NCBI GenBank assembly: GCA_013153955.1 | Contig: JAADDM010000207.1 | Span: 1 to 8,676, forward strand | Source: Gammaproteobacteria bacterium | GTDB lineage: Bacteria > Pseudomonadota > Gammaproteobacteria > Thiomicrospirales > Thiomicrospiraceae | DNA length: 8,676 nucleotides | Direction: 5' to 3' | In this document: positions 7,950-8,676 of the stretch, one piece after another | How positions within the stretch are numbered: the first letter of the stretch is position 1 | Layout of the letters: every line of letters begins with the position of its first letter | Position numbers and translations under genes: made by a program | The notes under the pieces: generated by a model | Told to the model about the DNA's origin: nothing | Databases searched by the model: none | The model's input: the letters and a program-made list of their open reading frames with translations, nothing else

Positions 7950-8072
7950 TTACTCAGCGTCTTCTTCAGTATCTTCTTCTATGTCAAGTCTTTCAAGAGC
8001 CTCGACCACATCTTCAGTAGCGAGAAGGTCCTCGATCTCAGCGTGGTTGACCATTGATATATGGTAACCCAT
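7950..8072 (-). CDS. Small acidic peptide, candidate RiPP precursor
   Basis: This 40-aa gene has AAAGGAGG placed six bases before its ATG, by far the best ribosome-binding site in the window, as expected for an abundantly made precursor. An ATG five bases further upstream is too close to the site and gives an unrelated short frame. The peptide has 15 Asp/Glu, one Arg, no Lys, no Cys and no Pro. The N-terminus is MGYHISMVN. The middle (about 11-29) looks like an amphipathic acidic helix containing IEDLL and VVEALERL, the sort of segment modifying enzymes recognise. The last ten residues, IEEDTEEDAE, contain a repeated EED. The core could be the N-terminal MGYHISMVN with a C-terminal follower (as in bottromycin) or the EED tail with an N-terminal leader. 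Ser6, Thr19 and Thr35 are the only hydroxyl residues besides Tyr3, and without Cys it is not a lanthipeptide or sactipeptide. It heads the operon. Confidence 0.75.
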   Translation of the reverse strand: MGYHISMVNHAEIEDLLATEDVVEALERLDIEEDTEEDAE

Positions 8073-8077
8073 CTCAT

Positions 8078-8086
8078 GCCTCCTTT
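8078..8086 (-). promoter_or_regulatory. Strong Shine-Dalgarno of the precursor gene
   Basis: The minus strand reads AAAGGAGGC, near-complementary to the 16S rRNA 3' end, with GGAGG six bases from the ATG at 8072. It decides the start: the nearer ATG at 8077 is only one base away. No convincing sigma-70 type -35/-10 pair was found in the 200 bases upstream. Confidence 0.85.
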
Positions 8087-8121
8087 CTTGGTGAGAGAGT
8101 AGTGTGGAAAGTGCTAGTACA

Positions 8122-8189
8122 GTTGAACAGCTCTTGCCCTTGCTGCCGACTTCACAAACAACTTGGGCTTTTGAGCATATGGGTTAGGC
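8122..8189 (+). other. attC-like recombination site or structured leader
   Basis: The segment ends in GTTAGGC (8183-8189), a perfect match to the integron R' consensus GTTRRRY. It begins with GTTGAAC (8122-8128), which fits R'' (RYYYAAC) at six of seven positions. Inside are paired blocks GCTC/GAGC (8130-8133 with 8173-8176) and GCCC/GGGC (8136-8139 with 8165-8168), with unequal spacers resembling the extrahelical bases of attC. The length of 68 bp is in the attC range. No integrase gene is in the window. It also forms the upstream leader of the minus-strand operon, and its internal bases are the upstream arm of the inverted repeat. Confidence 0.45.
8137..8168 (-). repeat. Inverted repeat, upstream arm flanking precursor gene
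   Basis: Partner of 7879-7910: 8140-8156 is the exact 17-nt reverse complement of 7891-7907. It lies upstream of the precursor's ribosome-binding site in the operon leader, so the folded transcript would hold the ribosome-binding site and the whole peptide frame in a loop of about 226 nt. Confidence 0.85.
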
Positions 8190-8220
8190 CCTCTGCGGCC
8201 CGTGATGGGTGTAAGTTGTC

Positions 8221-8294
8221 TCCTAACGATAGCGTCAGCGGCTGGTGAGCCGAGCGCAGCGAGGCGAGCAAGTCCGCTCAACGCAGGGTTAGGG
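8221..8294. other. Second attC-like hairpin
   Basis: CCTAAC (8222-8227) pairs with GTTAGG (8288-8293), GCGT (8232-8235) with ACGC (8281-8284), and AGCGG (8237-8241) with CCGCT (8274-8278). The inner spacer is one base on one side and two on the other, as with attC extrahelical bases, and unpaired stretches separate the outer and next stems. The outer heptamers deviate at one end from RYYYAAC/GTTRRRY. The site lies 32 bp from the previous attC-like site and marks the edge of the GC-rich repeat. Confidence 0.45.
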
Positions 8295-8378
8295 TGAAAG
8301 CCCGCACCTTGCCACGCAAAACACCTTGGTTTGAAAAGTGGGGATTTGACCCGCTTCATTGCCACTTGCCCGCTTCGT
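8295..8378. other. Probable continuation of the right repeat
   Basis: No gene is seen here. The sequence is GC-rich with the same motif style as the repeat (CTTGCC, CCGCTT, TTGCCCGC). Its counterpart in the left copy would lie before position 1, so membership in the repeat cannot be tested within the window. Confidence 0.5.
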
Positions 8379-8676
8379 TGCCCGCAAAGCCCACTTTCAT
8401 TTTACAACACAACCGCCCTTTTCAGGCGCAGTTCTTGCCTCAAAGACTGACTTCAGCCAGCCCGCTTCACAACCACTGCAAACCCTCTGCGGCTGTCCTT
8501 TGCCACGCCAAGACGCCTGCGCCCACATTCAACCGGACGGCGTTTCGCCCGCGCCTTGCCCATGCGCTCACGCCAGCATTTGCAAAAGCACTTTGTCGGA
8601 AACCCCACTTGCCACGCCGCGGACGCTTTGCTGGTAAAACCTTTATTTCGCGCTCAACTTGGAATGTGCCAGCCTG
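8379..8676. repeat. Right copy of long direct repeat
   Basis: Direct-orientation partner of 1-298, about 89% identical and gap-free. The copy is cut by the window end. The frame corresponding to the left TTG frame is open here too, from at least 8435 to the end. Differences cluster in short patches (for example near 8409-8417, 8485-8490 and 8639-8644). Confidence 0.93.

Noticed and set aside
7950..8072. Precursor of a lanthipeptide, sactipeptide or thiazole/oxazole peptide
   Set aside because: The peptide has no Cys and few Ser/Thr, and no matching enzyme (LanM/LanB, radical SAM, YcaO) is in the operon.
8114..8365. Minus-strand open frame of 83 codons upstream of the precursor
   Set aside because: It runs through both attC-like hairpins and into the repeat flank, has no ribosome-binding site, and its translation is explained by the stem sequences.
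8359..8637. Plus-strand open frame of 92 codons in the right repeat
   Set aside because: It has no ribosome-binding site and uses a different frame from the one whose substitutions look constrained; likely a product of stop-poor C-rich sequence.
1..8676. CRISPR array, tRNA or rRNA genes, transposase or integrase gene
   Set aside because: No regularly spaced short repeats, no tRNA cloverleaf or rRNA sequence recognised, and no recombinase among the open frames.

Overview
The window is a single bacterial biosynthetic operon on the minus strand (8072 down to 508), set between two copies of a GC-richer dispersed repeat at the window edges (1-298 and 8379-8676). The organism cannot be named from the sequence. 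Strong Shine-Dalgarno sequences, tight translational coupling and the protein families say Bacteria. The C-rich repeat flanks and attC-like sites loosely recall the repeat and integron-rich genomes of Anaerolineae (Chloroflexota), but that is a weak impression. The operon is visibly more AT-rich than its flanks, which suits a transferred island.

Layout in transcription order, right to left: a 40-codon acidic peptide gene with a near-perfect ribosome-binding site (8072-7950), read as a RiPP precursor; an unrecognised protein of about 305 aa (7851-6934); a two-domain phosphotransferase with a PPDK/PEP-synthase ATP-grasp domain and a phosphohistidine domain (6932-5613); an M16 zinc peptidase with intact HxxEH (5611-4367); an ABC-2 exporter of one ATPase (4315-3338) and two permeases (about 3330-2524 and 2534-1701); and a diverged RtcB-type RNA-ligase homologue (1704-508). 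Most joints overlap by a few bases or are 1-7 nt apart, so the seven downstream genes look like one transcription unit headed by the peptide gene.

The inferred pathway is precursor peptide, modification by some combination of the unknown protein, the PPDK-like enzyme and the RtcB-like enzyme, trimming by the M16 peptidase, and export by the ABC-2 transporter. No standard RiPP enzyme (LanM/LanB, YcaO, radical SAM, RimK-type ATP-grasp) is present, and I know of no described class with this gene set.

The precursor gene is bracketed by an inverted repeat: a 17-bp exact core, extendable with G-U pairs to about 32 nt per arm, at 7879-7910 and 8137-8168. The upstream arm lies inside an attC-like hairpin (8122-8189), and a second attC-like hairpin follows (8221-8294). 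The region right of 8072 holds only these structures and the repeat. The region left of 508 holds only the repeat and its continuation.
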